NCBI GenBank assembly: GCA_016748015.1
Contig: JAAOMT010000512.1
Coordinates: 1,161,757 to 1,225,756, forward strand
Length of the DNA stretch: 64,000 bases
From: Geosiphon pyriformis
Taxonomy: Eukaryota; Glomeromycota; Glomeromycetes; Archaeosporales; Geosiphonaceae
Direction: 5' to 3'
Shown piece by piece: positions 9,945-21,466 of the stretch (its first letter is position 1; every line of letters starts with the position of its first letter). Under the pieces are notes generated by a model. It worked only from the letters and a program-made list of their open reading frames with translations, was not told the DNA's origin and searched no databases. Both the position numbers and the translations under genes were made by a program.

Positions 9945-12896
9945 ATCAAAATTAATTTTTAGTTACTTTTATCTAGTTGAATATATGCTGTTCACTTCAT
10001 ATAGGATTTATTTTTTATTTTTGAATTAAAAAAACATCTTTGTAAAACTCTGCTGTGTTTGGTTCTGATTAATTAAAACATAAAAGTATTTTGGTTTTTT
10101 ATTTTAAACAGTTAATTGATTTATTAGAAACCTGATATATCTTCAAATTGTAAACAATCATTTAATAAGGCTCAAAACAATTTTCACATGCATCCAAATC
10201 ATTATTTGTTATATCGATTCTATTGTTTATTTCCCATTTTCAATTTTTTTTTCATTTGACTGTTATTAATCTGAAAAATATAATAATATTAAAGCTAAAA
10301 ACCAGTTTTTTTCATGATATGTTGTTTGTATATGTGTGTTGTGCACATCTTATTAAATTTTAGGTTTGAATTTTAGTTTGAGAAAAAAAGTTTTGGCTTT
10401 TTAATAAATAAGACTGAAATCAAGACAAAAAAATTATTATGTATTTTTAATACTTATTTTGTCACAATTATAAATGATAAAAATATTTTTAAATGTAATA
10501 AATTTAAAGAAAAAAAAAATAGTAAAAATTTAATTTAAGAGTCATAAATAATGTATAGATATGTTTTTTTAAAAATATTATTAAAGCAAATTAATCTGTT
10601 TTTTTTTTACTTAGCATACTTTATTTATTTTTTATTAGTTCTTTTTTTATATATTGGATAAATCTACATCTTTAAATTTCTTATTAACTTTTCTGTTTTC
10701 CTTTTTTTTTTTTTGAATATAATTGAGCAAGAATTTTATTATACATTTTTTTTTTGTATTTTGCTTATTGTTAATTTTTTGCTTAATATTGTTTTTATAT
10801 GTAACAAATAAATATAATATTAATAGTAAAAATATTTTTAGCCACCTTTTAAGCTGTGATAATAAAAGTTGATGTATTATTTTCTGAGTGAACCACAATA
10901 ATTTTAGTGTCATTGAGATCGAAAATTTGTTCAAGAAGATCATACGTAAAGCAACAAAATCAGTTACAATAAGCAATCACAAACCTGTTCAATTGAAAAA
11001 AAAACCATCAAGATAATATTTACACAAAATTGGCTTATTTTGACTAAATTTAACGTATTAAATATAAATTAGATTTCTAATTTAATTTAATAAACAAGCT
11101 TTGGGTCCATTCATATAAGGTTTTATATAAAAAGCAATATAAATGTAAACAGTATATGGATTACCTGTGTAGTAAAGCCTGATCTCTTGAAATTGATATT
11201 ACTAGTCACAAAGGTGATAATATTGTGGGAGGAAAGCTGTTTGAGATAATTTTTTGTTGTTTAAGGTTCTGAAACTTGAGGCTTGTGCATAAATGTAACC
11301 ACAGGCTGGAGTGGAAAATGAAACATAGAATAAAATAGTGGGAATGGTAGCTTCAAATGAAATATAACTGAACACCACCTAAATTATGTGTAGCTTTAAT
11401 TTTTCCCTGAACATGTCAACAACGAAGTGTTTTAAAGGAAACTCCAGATTGTTTAGATGCTTGATAGATAGACAGAAAGAAAGAAAGAAGAGTCGTTATG
11501 AAGACTGTTATTTGAGAAAATAAAAAAAGCAGAGGATTCAAAATACAAGTATTTATTTACAATTTTTACATACTTTTACAGCTAGCAGAACTTGGTAGAA
11601 GACTTTCGTAGCTCTATTGACTACGCAGACCTCTTACGCGAAGGTTTACTACGAAAAGATTTTATTCAAAGTCACATACCAATAGTCTAGTCATGCGATA
11701 ATTAGTTTTTTACAATGTGCCGCGGTAATTACATTAAATCTCTCTTGATAACAGTTAATGGTATCCATGTTAATATAATTGTTATATGTCCTATTGAATA
11801 TTAATTACTTGTTCGAAAGAGTATGTTTATCAATTATCGATTTATTAATATTAGTAGAACCACGTGGCATACAAATTTCTCATGGTAACCTCACCCGATG
11901 TTTAAAAATAACATGTTGAATTAAAAATTTTTAAGTTAATTTTTATCTTTTATCAAGGTTTCTCAATTTTTTTTACCAAATACTATTTTAAATTCCCTAT
12001 CATTTCTAAATATGACCAATTGTAATTAAATTACTTTACATATTAGTCAATTATGCTTAGTCTTTTGACTCTGAATTTATCTTAATAATCATTTGATCTA
12101 TGCAGACAAAAAATTTTATTTTTATTTTCTTAGTTTCAACATTAAAGAAATACATCATGTTTTGGAGTCGGGTTTTTTTCCGAGTAGCCACCTTACACAT
12201 ATTTCAATAAAAAGGCCGATTCTTTATTGTCTAAATCGGGAATTTCTCCAATTTTGAAAATTAGAGAAATAAAAAATTAATGTACACGGATTTTGCTTTT
12301 TTAAAAAAAAACTGATTTTTTTAAGTTTTGTGCGAATTAATCAAGATACTTGCAGTATTTGAGATTAAAATAAGTTTTTCCCTGTGCCTACACATTTAGG
12401 CGATTCTTTAATTATTTTTACAAAATTTAGAAATACTAATAATAATAAAAAGTAACTTCTATTCAGCATTCTGTGCGAGTGGATAATTTTTGTTCATCAA
12501 ATGTGTCACTGTTAGACCGCTAACCATACTCAATTCAACGATAACTTGCGACCTGAACACAAATGACTATCCTGTTATCAAATTTTACCGTGAACCAATG
12601 ATAAGTAAAAAATTTCATTATCTTCAAATTTTTTATAGATATCGGCAAGACAATAAGAAAAGCCTTGGATTACAAGGTTCCATTAGACTATTCAACTAAT
12701 TTAAGTATATAAAAAATCTTCCATAACTTTACATTTCATGGTTAAATTCGCGATCATATTAGGTATGACTTGCCGTTGAATACCTTGATGGTAATAAATC
12801 AATTCTTCAAAATTGATTATATGAAATTTTTATTTTATTTTTCTGAATTCGGAACATAGTCCAATTTTTATATTTTCGTGGGTGAGCTCTCTGGAT
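9945..12896. other. AT-rich intergenic stretch with small relics
   Basis: From about 9970 to 11150 the DNA is almost pure A/T with no coding signal. At 11586-11690 (+) an open 34-codon stretch after an acceptor-like TTTACAGCTAG encodes QNLVEDFRSSIDYADLLREG and on to a stop; it reads like a lost exon of unknown origin. At 12470-12700 there is faint kelch-like text (SVRVDNFCSSNVSLLD) with stops, possibly another fragment of the kelch family. No intact gene. Confidence 0.4.
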
Positions 12897-15539
12897 ATGT
12901 TAAACTCCAAGAGGATATACAATTCCAAGGCCTTGAAGGTTATAATCACCTCCTACTACACACTCTTTTTCCTATTTCTAGCTCCTCTTGAATCTACACC
13001 GTCGATCATATCATTAATATTTCACCCGTTGATATATTTGGAAGCAAGAGAACCTCCTTGTTTAGCCTGTAGGTTTCTTCTGGGAAAATTCATGAAAAAT
13101 ATTCACGCAATTTCAAAATAAAGAATCAAAAGCTAGTATCAGTTGATAAAAACTAAGTTTTTACTTCAATTGAATTTTGAATTAGATGACAAAATTGAGA
13201 AAAGGATTTACAGATTTGGTGATGGTTTCTCGAACTTCAAAGCCCTATCTCCCGGTACTTTTCTTCACACTGCAAAATTATCATTACCATTCAATACATA
13301 CCAAATTCCATGGCAAGCATTAGATGTTGCGAATGCAATAAATGTTCAAAATGCTGCTTGTGTTATAGCTAATGTGTCTGCGGGAAACAAATACATTATC
13401 ATTATTGGAGGTCAAGCAAAATCAGAAAAACATTATCTAGGGTTCCAGATCTATGATGTCATTAGAAATGAATGGCACTCAAAAAGTAAATTGAAGCTTC
13501 TGAATCCGCCAGAAGGATTAAGAAATTTCAAAAAAAAACCACGAATAAGTTCAAAGGGGGATGGAACTTTGGTTATATGGAATGATCAAGATTCCAATGC
13601 AAATAAGAATGTTCTAGCTTGGATGTTAAAAGCAAATGACAAAGATAGATGGGTTTGGAAAAATATTTCTCAAACTGACGTGTTACTGGTATTTTATTTA
13701 TAAATTATTTATGAATTTGTCTCAATATTTATCCTCATTTTTCGATTAATTGATTCTTTTTAATTAATTGTGGTATGTAAAAAGGATTTCGTAGACTTTG
13801 AAAAAGTTGATTCTTCAACAAACCTTCTGCTCCTCACCCAAACCTCATCACATGTTAAACGTGAGAATGCAAAAGACTCCACTTCAAATAAGAATTCAAC
13901 GAGTACCGGGCCTTCAAGTGAATCAGATAGCCAGACAATCAATGACCAAAAGAAACCTTTTATAATCATCGCAGCTGTTCTGGTTTCCCTTTTTTGTGTG
14001 GAACTTGGGATCGGAGGGTTAATATACTGGCGACTTCAACAACGAAAAAAGAAATCTTCATCAACTACCCTTAAACGAAAAAAATCAGATAAGAGTAAAA
14101 ATTCTCTAAAGGTTACCACTTGGAATTCAAGTAGCCCTACAATTGATTATGCCGATTTGAGCCAAGAAATTAATTCGATAGATGGTGGATCAAGGTTTGA
14201 AGCTTTAATTCGAAAAAAGAAGGTGAAATTTCTGGAGACAAATGAACTAGAAAGTTGGGAAAAAATTGGTCAGGGAGGAAATGGAGTTGTAATATCGGCG
14301 TATTATGTTACCAAATCGATGAAAGTTGCGTTAAAATTTATACCGTCAAGTCTCAGTCATGCACAGAATGATATCGATGATCGTAAACTATTTCACGAGG
14401 TAAATGGGGGGGGGGGGCGGGGGAGTTTTTTTGATTTCTGAAACTAGTCATTACCTCACCCAAATTTTTGAACGTTTAACAGCTTCGGACGTTGCTCAGT
14501 GTTCCGGATCACGTAAATGTCATCAAATTTTTTGGTTTAACTAAAGGCAAGAATACATCTTCCTAATTACTTTCTATGTTGCTTGCTACTCTGCTCACAC
14601 CATTTATTCGACAATAAAATTAGAGCCCATCAGCAAAAAGTACATGCTCGTATTGCAATATGCCAATGGTGGTAATTTACGATCATACCTTAAAGAGTCT
14701 TATTCAGCTCTTTTGTGGCCCGACCGTATTTCGATTGCCAAGCAAGTGACTAGTGGATTAAATCATTTGCATTCGAACTCGATTCAACATCGAGATTTGG
14801 TAAGGATTCATCTTAAAAAAATTTGTAATTTAAAATACTAAAATCTCAACTTTGAAGAATTTATTTAGCCTTTGAGATCTCAATTTTTTGATAATATAGC
14901 ATACATTAAACGTTTTAATCCACCACGGTCGAGCAATTCTCACTGACTTTGGCCTATCCAAGATTATTGATTCAGGGAAAACAATGACTAATAACGTGTT
15001 GCAAGGTGTCATACCTTTCATCGACCCACAAAAGTTAAAAGACTCTCAACATTATAAACAAGATTTTCATTCAGACATTTATGGGTTAGGAGTCATTCTC
15101 TGGGAAATTTCTAGTGGTCGAAAACCTTTTGAAAACCGGGAATATGATTATCTATTAATAATGAGTATTCTCAATGGTGAAAGAGAAGAACCAGTTTCCA
15201 ATACACCGTTAGATTTCATGAATGTATATTCAATGTGTTGGAATGAGGATCCATCATTAAGACCAACTGCTGCTGAAGTACTGAGACTCCTTGAAATTCC
15301 TTTGTACGATTCTGGATCTCCTAACACGAATGGTAGGCCCTTTTTTACCGGGAGGATATTTGAGTTTTGAGATACCGATTATTGTATCGATTAACCTTTT
15401 TCATAATTTTTTAGTTGATTATTCTATTCAGGAATCATTTACTACAATAAGTTTCCCAGAGCCGATACACATGAAATATGATTATTCATCTACCGAAGAT
15501 TCTCAACAAATAAATTTAACGATTCCTGGAAAATTTTAA
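12897..15539 (+). CDS. Kelch ectodomain - transmembrane - TKL-type protein kinase (receptor-like kinase)
   Basis: Seven exons (12897-13068, 13186-13688, 13785-14399, 14483-14546, 14624-14799, 14900-15332, 15415-15539) give 695 residues with every phase matching. Order: signal/anchor hydrophobic stretch (residues 14-34), about three kelch-like blades at 55-225 (AYDKIEKRIYRFGDG; KYIIIIGGQ; DRWVWKNI), a Ser/Thr/Asn-rich stalk, TM helix at about 283-307, a Lys/Arg-Ser juxtamembrane region, and a kinase from about 380 to 645. Kinase signatures are complete: IGQGGNGVV, VALK Lys409, HRDLHTLN (507-514), DFG 526-528, and GVIPFIDPQ in the activation segment, as in Glomeromycotina TKL kinases. It should be an active Ser/Thr (or dual) kinase driven by an outside signal; the ligand is unknown. 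Intron 4 has a GC-AG border. Three blades are few for a closed propeller, so the ectodomain may be shortened or may oligomerise. Start chosen because it gives the signal peptide; N-terminal exon is the least certain part. Confidence 0.85.
14406..14423 (+). repeat. G-tract (G12-C-G5) inside intron 3 of the kelch-kinase
   Basis: A run of twelve G, one C and five G just after the donor at 14400, striking in an AT-rich genome. It could form a G-quadruplex in DNA or pre-mRNA, or be simple slippage. Confidence 0.8.
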
Positions 15540-16480
15540 AATCCTAGAGTAGCAATAACTGAGGCTGGAAACCATAGACCAGTTAAAACCAGTAAAGCAA
15601 CTAAAAAGTATCACTTAATCGCCGAACTTGCATATTTGTGGCTTTTCAAAGCTTCACGTTTTGAAATTGAAACTTTAATCTCGAATCATTGATATACATC
15701 TTTGAAGATTCAGAAATTACATCCTATCAAATATGATTAATAGTTTAGAGCGTTACTCAAGTTTCGTAAATGAATGATATATTGTTTCATTCAATCAACT
15801 AATAAATTAAGTTTTGCTTCACTAATCAAATTTACGCTATGAGAAAGTATTCTTAGACTTTATCAGTTTTCCAAGATAACATCTTTCGTGAAGCCTTTCA
15901 AAATTTTATGAATTAAAGGAACTTAATTCAAAAGGTGATTTCCCAAAAAAAAACATGAAATCTAAGAACTTTAAGTTTGGCTTTCGACGTAGAACTGTTT
16001 AATAAAAATTAGTGACAATTCGCAAGTTTAAAAAGTTAAGATGAAAAATTATTAAACTTAATCTTTTATCGAGATATTTTATTTAAATTACATATGTCAA
16101 TCAAAAATTTCTATTTATATCCATTTGTGTTTTAAGTTATAATGAGGCTTTATCAACCTTTCAAAGCCTTCATTCACTTATTAACCTATTTAGAAAAATA
16201 ATTAACCAAATAAAAATAGCCAAATCAAAAGAATTTTTTTTTTCTGATGACTAAAGATAACACTGCCACAGTCATTTTGAAAAACGGAAAAAGGCAAAGG
16301 TAATGGCAAATAATGGCGTGATAAATTGGGATATCAAAAACGGTTTAATGTCTCCACAGCCAAATATTGCGGCTACTTGTGGCAATTCTGGTCCTAATTG
16401 AGGTACCCTCTTTTTAAATAAATACGTTATGGAGTTCTAACTAAAAAATATTATTGTTTGTAAAAAACACGAATTCAATA
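15540..16480 (+). other. Intergenic region upstream of the multicopper oxidase
   Basis: 3' flank of the kelch-kinase and promoter region of the oxidase. No coding frame. The last 250 bases are somewhat richer in G+C and hold the likely promoter, but no specific element could be assigned. Confidence 0.5.
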
Positions 16481-18320
16481 ATGACAGTAATAACCTGCAA
16501 ACTAAACCCTTTATCGATATTAATTTACTTATTTCTCTTCATCTTTATTTCTTATCCAATATCATGTTTCGCGGCAATTCGAGAATACAATTTTACCATA
16601 ACTTATGAGCCAATCCCAAATTGTGGTAACCCTGATCGACCAGTAATTCATGTGAACGGTCAACACCCAGCACCACCAATTGAAGCAAATGTTGGTGATA
16701 TTGTTCGCATTAATATGCTGAATAAGATGCCACAAGATAGTATGACATTGCATTTTCATGGGTTGAAACAACGGGGAACACAAAAATCTGATGGTCCACC
16801 GTTTATTACTCAATTACCAACGCTTCCTGGAGAAAGTTATACCTATGAATTTTTTGCATGTCCTGATGAAGCTGGAACTCATTTGTAATTATCTTTAGAA
16901 TTTTGATATTTTTATTGAATGTTTTTATTTCAATCATCAAGACACATCTTTTTCTTGCATTCCAATTTTTCATAACCAGCTACCACTCACATGTAGGAAT
17001 GTCAACAATAACCGGTCATGGAGCACTCATAATACGCCACAAAAACATACCTCCACAATTTTTCTACCACGAAGAACGAATCATTATGTTATCTGATTTC
17101 TGGGATCAAAATAAAACTGATGATGTGCTGGAGGAAGGACTATACGATGAACCCTTCAAATGGGTTGGAACCCCGGCTGATTTATTAATAAATGGAAAGA
17201 CAAATGAGACTAATTCTTGTGGCCAAGACGTGATTAAGGTAAAACAGAATAAAATATATCGGTTAAGAATTATCGGAGCTACGACTCTTGAAAGTTTGGT
17301 CTTTAGTAAGTTGATTCAAATGTATAATAAGTTTTTATGAACTTTTTATCTCAATCCCTAAAATCGATTCATAAAATTTCAGGAATTACTGGACACACAA
17401 TGACAATTATCGAAGCTGATGGTACTTATGTAAATCCTCAGGTGGTAGACTCGTTGATAATAGCTCCAGGACAGCGATATTCAGTACTTGTAACCACAAA
17501 TCAACCGCCCAATGACTATTCTATAACTGCAAATGTCTTTTACCGAAATGATAATCCAAATAGATCTGGTTTAGCTTTCCTCAGTTATGAAAACGCCATA
17601 AAAAAAGTAACCAACCAAGATCCGATTACGAATCCCTGGAATCCCGTACTAACAACTCTTAAGAATGCAAAGCCTCTTCCACCACTTCCCTTATATTCTG
17701 ATCGAAAAATCATACTTCGTGGACAACAAGTATTATTATTAAAAGGAGGTCGTCAATGGAATATTAATGCTGTTTCATTTACAGAACCAAAAACTCCAAT
17801 ATTACTTGACATTTATGAAGGAAAACGACCTATTTACACTAATTACTCTCTTGTTGCGGATAATGGTTATAATTCATCCACTTCTACATATCCATTACGA
17901 TATAATGAAAAAATTGACTTAGTTTTTCAAAATACTTTTGGTCCAGAAGGACACTGCGAATATCATCCATGGCATACGCATGGTCATTCTTTTTGGGAAA
18001 TTTCGGATGGTTGGGGAGAATTTCCAGGTGGAAATTTCGATTTTTCAATAACTATGTTACGAAATAGGTTACCTTTATTGCGAGATACGACAGTGATTGC
18101 TCCTCGACCATTAAAAGGTACACCGGGTCATGGATGTGGATGGAAACTGGTACGATTTCTTGCTGATAATCCTGGAATTTGGATCGCACATTGTCACGTT
18201 ATTCCTCATATGTTGATGGGGATGATGGTTGTTTTTGAAGAAGCTACGGATTATTTGAATGTTAGAACTGCTGCTTCAATTTCACCTTCCAACTTAGGAC
18301 AATTTTGTTCGTATTATTGA
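16481..18320 (+). CDS. Secreted multicopper oxidase (laccase / ascorbate-oxidase type)
   Basis: Three exons (16481-16884, 16980-17305, 17383-18320) encode 555 residues. A signal peptide occupies about residues 10-31 (ILIYLFLFIFISYPISCFA). The copper sites are complete: HFHG (91-94), HSH (137-139), HPWHTHGH (438-445) and HCHVIPHMLMGM (513-524). The type-1 axial position, ten residues after the Cys, is Met524, which predicts a low-to-medium potential enzyme. No C-terminal TM is present, so it is not a membrane Fet3-type ferroxidase. It oxidises phenols, ascorbate or metals with reduction of O2 to water outside the cell; the substrate cannot be decided from sequence. Introns of 95 and 77 nt interrupt the GTH-FYHSH block and the region after LESLVF. 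Confidence 0.93.
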
Positions 18321-18986
18321 GCGATATAAAGATGATTTTGAAAAACATTAAAAGGTTCTTAGAATTGGAAAAGATTAATTAAAGTTCTTTTATTATTAAA
18401 AATAAATACATTCATCCCGATCTTCTGTTTTACTTTCATCTTTGACCTATAAATTGATGTTTCAATTGCTTGAGCAATTTTGGTTTATGACTCTATGAAA
18501 ATTTATTTAGAGAAAATGTCTCGATCTATCTTATCTCAATGTTTTACACAAGTATTATATGTATATTATCTACGAGAATGGAAATCTTTCAGCATGGATG
18601 ATTTTTTCCTCGATATTTTATGAATAAATAAAAACTAAATACCTATGTGTACACTTAAAGATTTACTTGGTTAAATTCTAAGCTTACTTAGTCTAAAACT
18701 CAGTTAACCAAAAAAAAACTTGTATTTTTCTCATTTATTTGCACTGTGAATCGAAATAAATCTCTTATGAAGCGAGTTATTCTAATAATCCCTCTTAGTG
18801 CCTCTTTTTCTTACCCTTAGCTACTACCTTTTCACTTATCGAGAATAGCCAGTATTTGATTTTGCTCTATTGTGGTGGTAAATTTTCAACATATGAGAAT
18901 CTAAAAAGGACAAAACAGAGTAGCAATATGAAAGTTTTACATTGTACGAAAATGCTCACAACTCTAATACCAAAACCGACAAAATC
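18321..18986. other. Convergent 3' intergenic region
   Basis: Shared 3' flank of the multicopper oxidase (+) and the cap methyltransferase (-). No gene seen; AATAAA-like motifs occur on both sides as expected for 3' ends. Confidence 0.5.
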
Positions 18987-21466
18987 TCAATCTCTTCCAT
19001 CCTCCCTTTCCTCTAAGGGCAATCTCCATTCGTGAAAGCATTTCCTGCGCGCTTCATCTTGACTCTGGAGTCGTAATTCACTAAAAGGATCATAAGTCAA
19101 AAATGTTCAGGAATCATAAAAATATCCCAATTATAAATAAAATTCATTCTCAATTCCAAAAAAAAAGATACGGTTTTTGCGCGAATGCCAATATTTTCTC
19201 CACTGCCTCCCGTTGTTTAATTGCAACCCTATTAATAGATCTGAGAGTTAATATATTTTCATGGAACATCAAATCAAAACGTTGATAAAATACAGACATC
19301 ATATTTGAACTACGCAAATATTGCATAAAATCTTGATCTTTGCTAAGTTCTTCAAAATCAACGATTTGTGTGATATCCTGGGTAGGAATACCTTCGTTAT
19401 TGCGACTCTTGAGGTCATTCAACTTGCGATTAACATCAAAGAGAAAATTGATGATGGTTGGTCTACTTTGACATAAACCGCGACATATAATATATCTGTA
19501 GTGAAATTAGAATCCCAGCTGTTAGTTGTTTTATAGATAAGGAGAATCTGAATTTAATAACATATTGCAAAGTGACAAAACACCTTTCAGAATTTGCCGG
19601 TCTGCTGGCTAAAGGTTTGAATATTCGGATACATTGGAAATGTCGGTACAAAATCCAAACAATCCCAGCAGTAAAGGGGCTAAAAATATCAAACAGCTTT
19701 AAAACAAAATCCCCATCTTAAGTGTTTAAGAAAAAAAGTGAGTAAGAGATGTTATATAGATACTCTAGTCACAATAATTTTCAAAGAAATAAAATCTTAA
19801 CTTTGTTTAAGTGCTAGAAACATTGTTATAACTTGGCATAAAATAAGTTGTCTCATCAGATTTTCTTGTTGATTTTCGCGTCCTCGGACATTGATCCCCT
19901 AAAGAAATAATCAAAAAGAGTTTTTCTAATATAAAAGCTCGTAGCTTTGCCTAAATAACAATCCGATATTGGAAGAGGCTCACTCCATCAGCAGTGACTA
20001 AATCCACGCCAACTCCTTGTGTTTTATCAAGAATGATTCTACCAAACTCGCGAATATTTTCCTCTTTATATATATCACCTAATTTTCCAAATTAGGTTTC
20101 TATGTAAGGCGAAGGAAAAGGCCGAAAGAAGATAGCATCATATGACAAATTACCAGTTCCATCAACACCGTATAGACGGTTGAAACATGAATCATCAACT
20201 CCGGTGTCAGGATGAAATTTCTTCATTTTAAAATCTTCATCTCCCTTGAGCGTAATTCCCCAGCCAAACACATTATCTCCACTAGTTTTTTTCCTCCATA
20301 ATAAATACTCTTTAAATAATAAAGTTAAGTGGTAGGATACATACTGTTTCCAAGTTTGAATCTAATCATCGAGACTAACCTGAAAAGCCACCAGGCCCTC
20401 CACATAAATCGGCGAACAAGTAAGGCTACAATGAGAGCAAAATGCCTTAATATTTTACAAATTAGTTTTTTTTTGATTTTCATGAATAGAATTGTCCCTA
20501 CTCGATTCGATACCGACTGGGATTTGAGACCAGTTAATCTATTTTCAGCATCAAGAGAGGCTAGTTTTATGGCGGCACGATTCATGAAAATGGAGTTTCC
20601 AGTCTTCTCGTAAAGATTCGATTTCCCTCGTGCCGCGGTCAATTGCTCATGAGATATTTCCTCCAAGATCTCCTAAATATTATAAAGTACAAAACTGTTA
20701 TTACCCCCAAGGTTTATTCCATGAATTGCTCATTTTTACGTTTACCTTTTTTTTAACTAATTCTTCCACGACAGTACCAATACAAAATTGATTATAATCA
20801 GGCTGTATGGGCTAAATATATAAACACAATTAATAGGAAAAACTATTCCTGAACAAAATTATTGAATGAATTTAAAATTTTATACCTACCGGTCCAATGA
20901 CCATTTTCAATCCTTCCAGTTCTCGAGTTTCATCAAACGGAATTTTGCAATAGAAAAAATTCGAATCTTCCCGTTCGGCTTTAACTATATTACTAGGTTC
21001 TGGATAATTGTCTGAAGTGTGAGCATTGATAAGATCGGGCTGTTGTCGTTGGGTGGAATGATGTTCATTGGGTATTTGTCGTTGAAGTGTAGGTATATTT
21101 GGTGTGAAATTGATCCTTTGTGGCAGTGAATGATGCTGAGCACGAGAAGCCTGGATTTCGTTTCGATGATGAGATGAACCATAAGAGTTACGATGTCTTT
21201 GATAATCAGATTGGCTGTTATTGTGTCTTCGAGGAGCTGGATAATTATTATTTTGATGATGTCGAGTCCCGTCTTCTTGTGCTGTCCTGTATGGAAATTG
21301 AGGTGGACATGATTGAATTGTTGGCCTTGGAATTGGAGAAATTAATGGGGTATTGCGATAATCTGGGTCAGATTCTATTGATTTCAAAAAAAATTTGAAT
21401 CAAAACTTTCAAATGTTCATCGGATTTCAAAAAATTTTTACCTGTATAAGGTTGCAGCTCTTCCAT
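18987..21466 (-). CDS. CMTR1: mRNA cap-1 2'-O-ribose methyltransferase, FtsJ/RrmJ fold
   Basis: Eleven exons (21466-21442, 21374-20890, 20811-20746, 20672-20514, 20425-20380, 20309-20154, 20078-19984, 19898-19802, 19716-19584, 19495-19172, 19080-18987) give 559 residues. It should methylate the 2'-O of the first transcribed nucleotide using SAM. The K-D-K-E tetrad of the family is visible: Lys228 (NRAAIKLASLD), Asp343 (TADGG), Lys383 (VLKLFD) and Glu420 (RPANSER). The SAM loop is FADLCGGPGGFSE (249-261). Residues 9-150 are low-complexity, rich in His, Gln, Asn and Arg, probably disordered and nuclear. The C-terminal half typical of animal CMTR1 (guanylyltransferase-like and WW parts) is missing. 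Baker's yeast lacks this activity, so a fungal copy is informative. Splice phases all agree. Confidence 0.92.

Noticed and set aside
10647-10976. 109-codon minus-strand frame in an AT-rich gap
   Set aside because: Composition is Lys/Asn/Ile/Phe typical of random AT DNA, and the C-terminal half is poly-Lys/Asn from A runs.
12490-12699. Upstream exon of the kelch-kinase
   Set aside because: It cannot be joined in frame to the exon at 12897 and lacks a signal peptide; the 12897 start gives a complete protein.
20329-20613. Plus-strand 94-codon frame over the cap methyltransferase
   Set aside because: Antisense to the NRAAIK and SAM-loop exons; a shadow.
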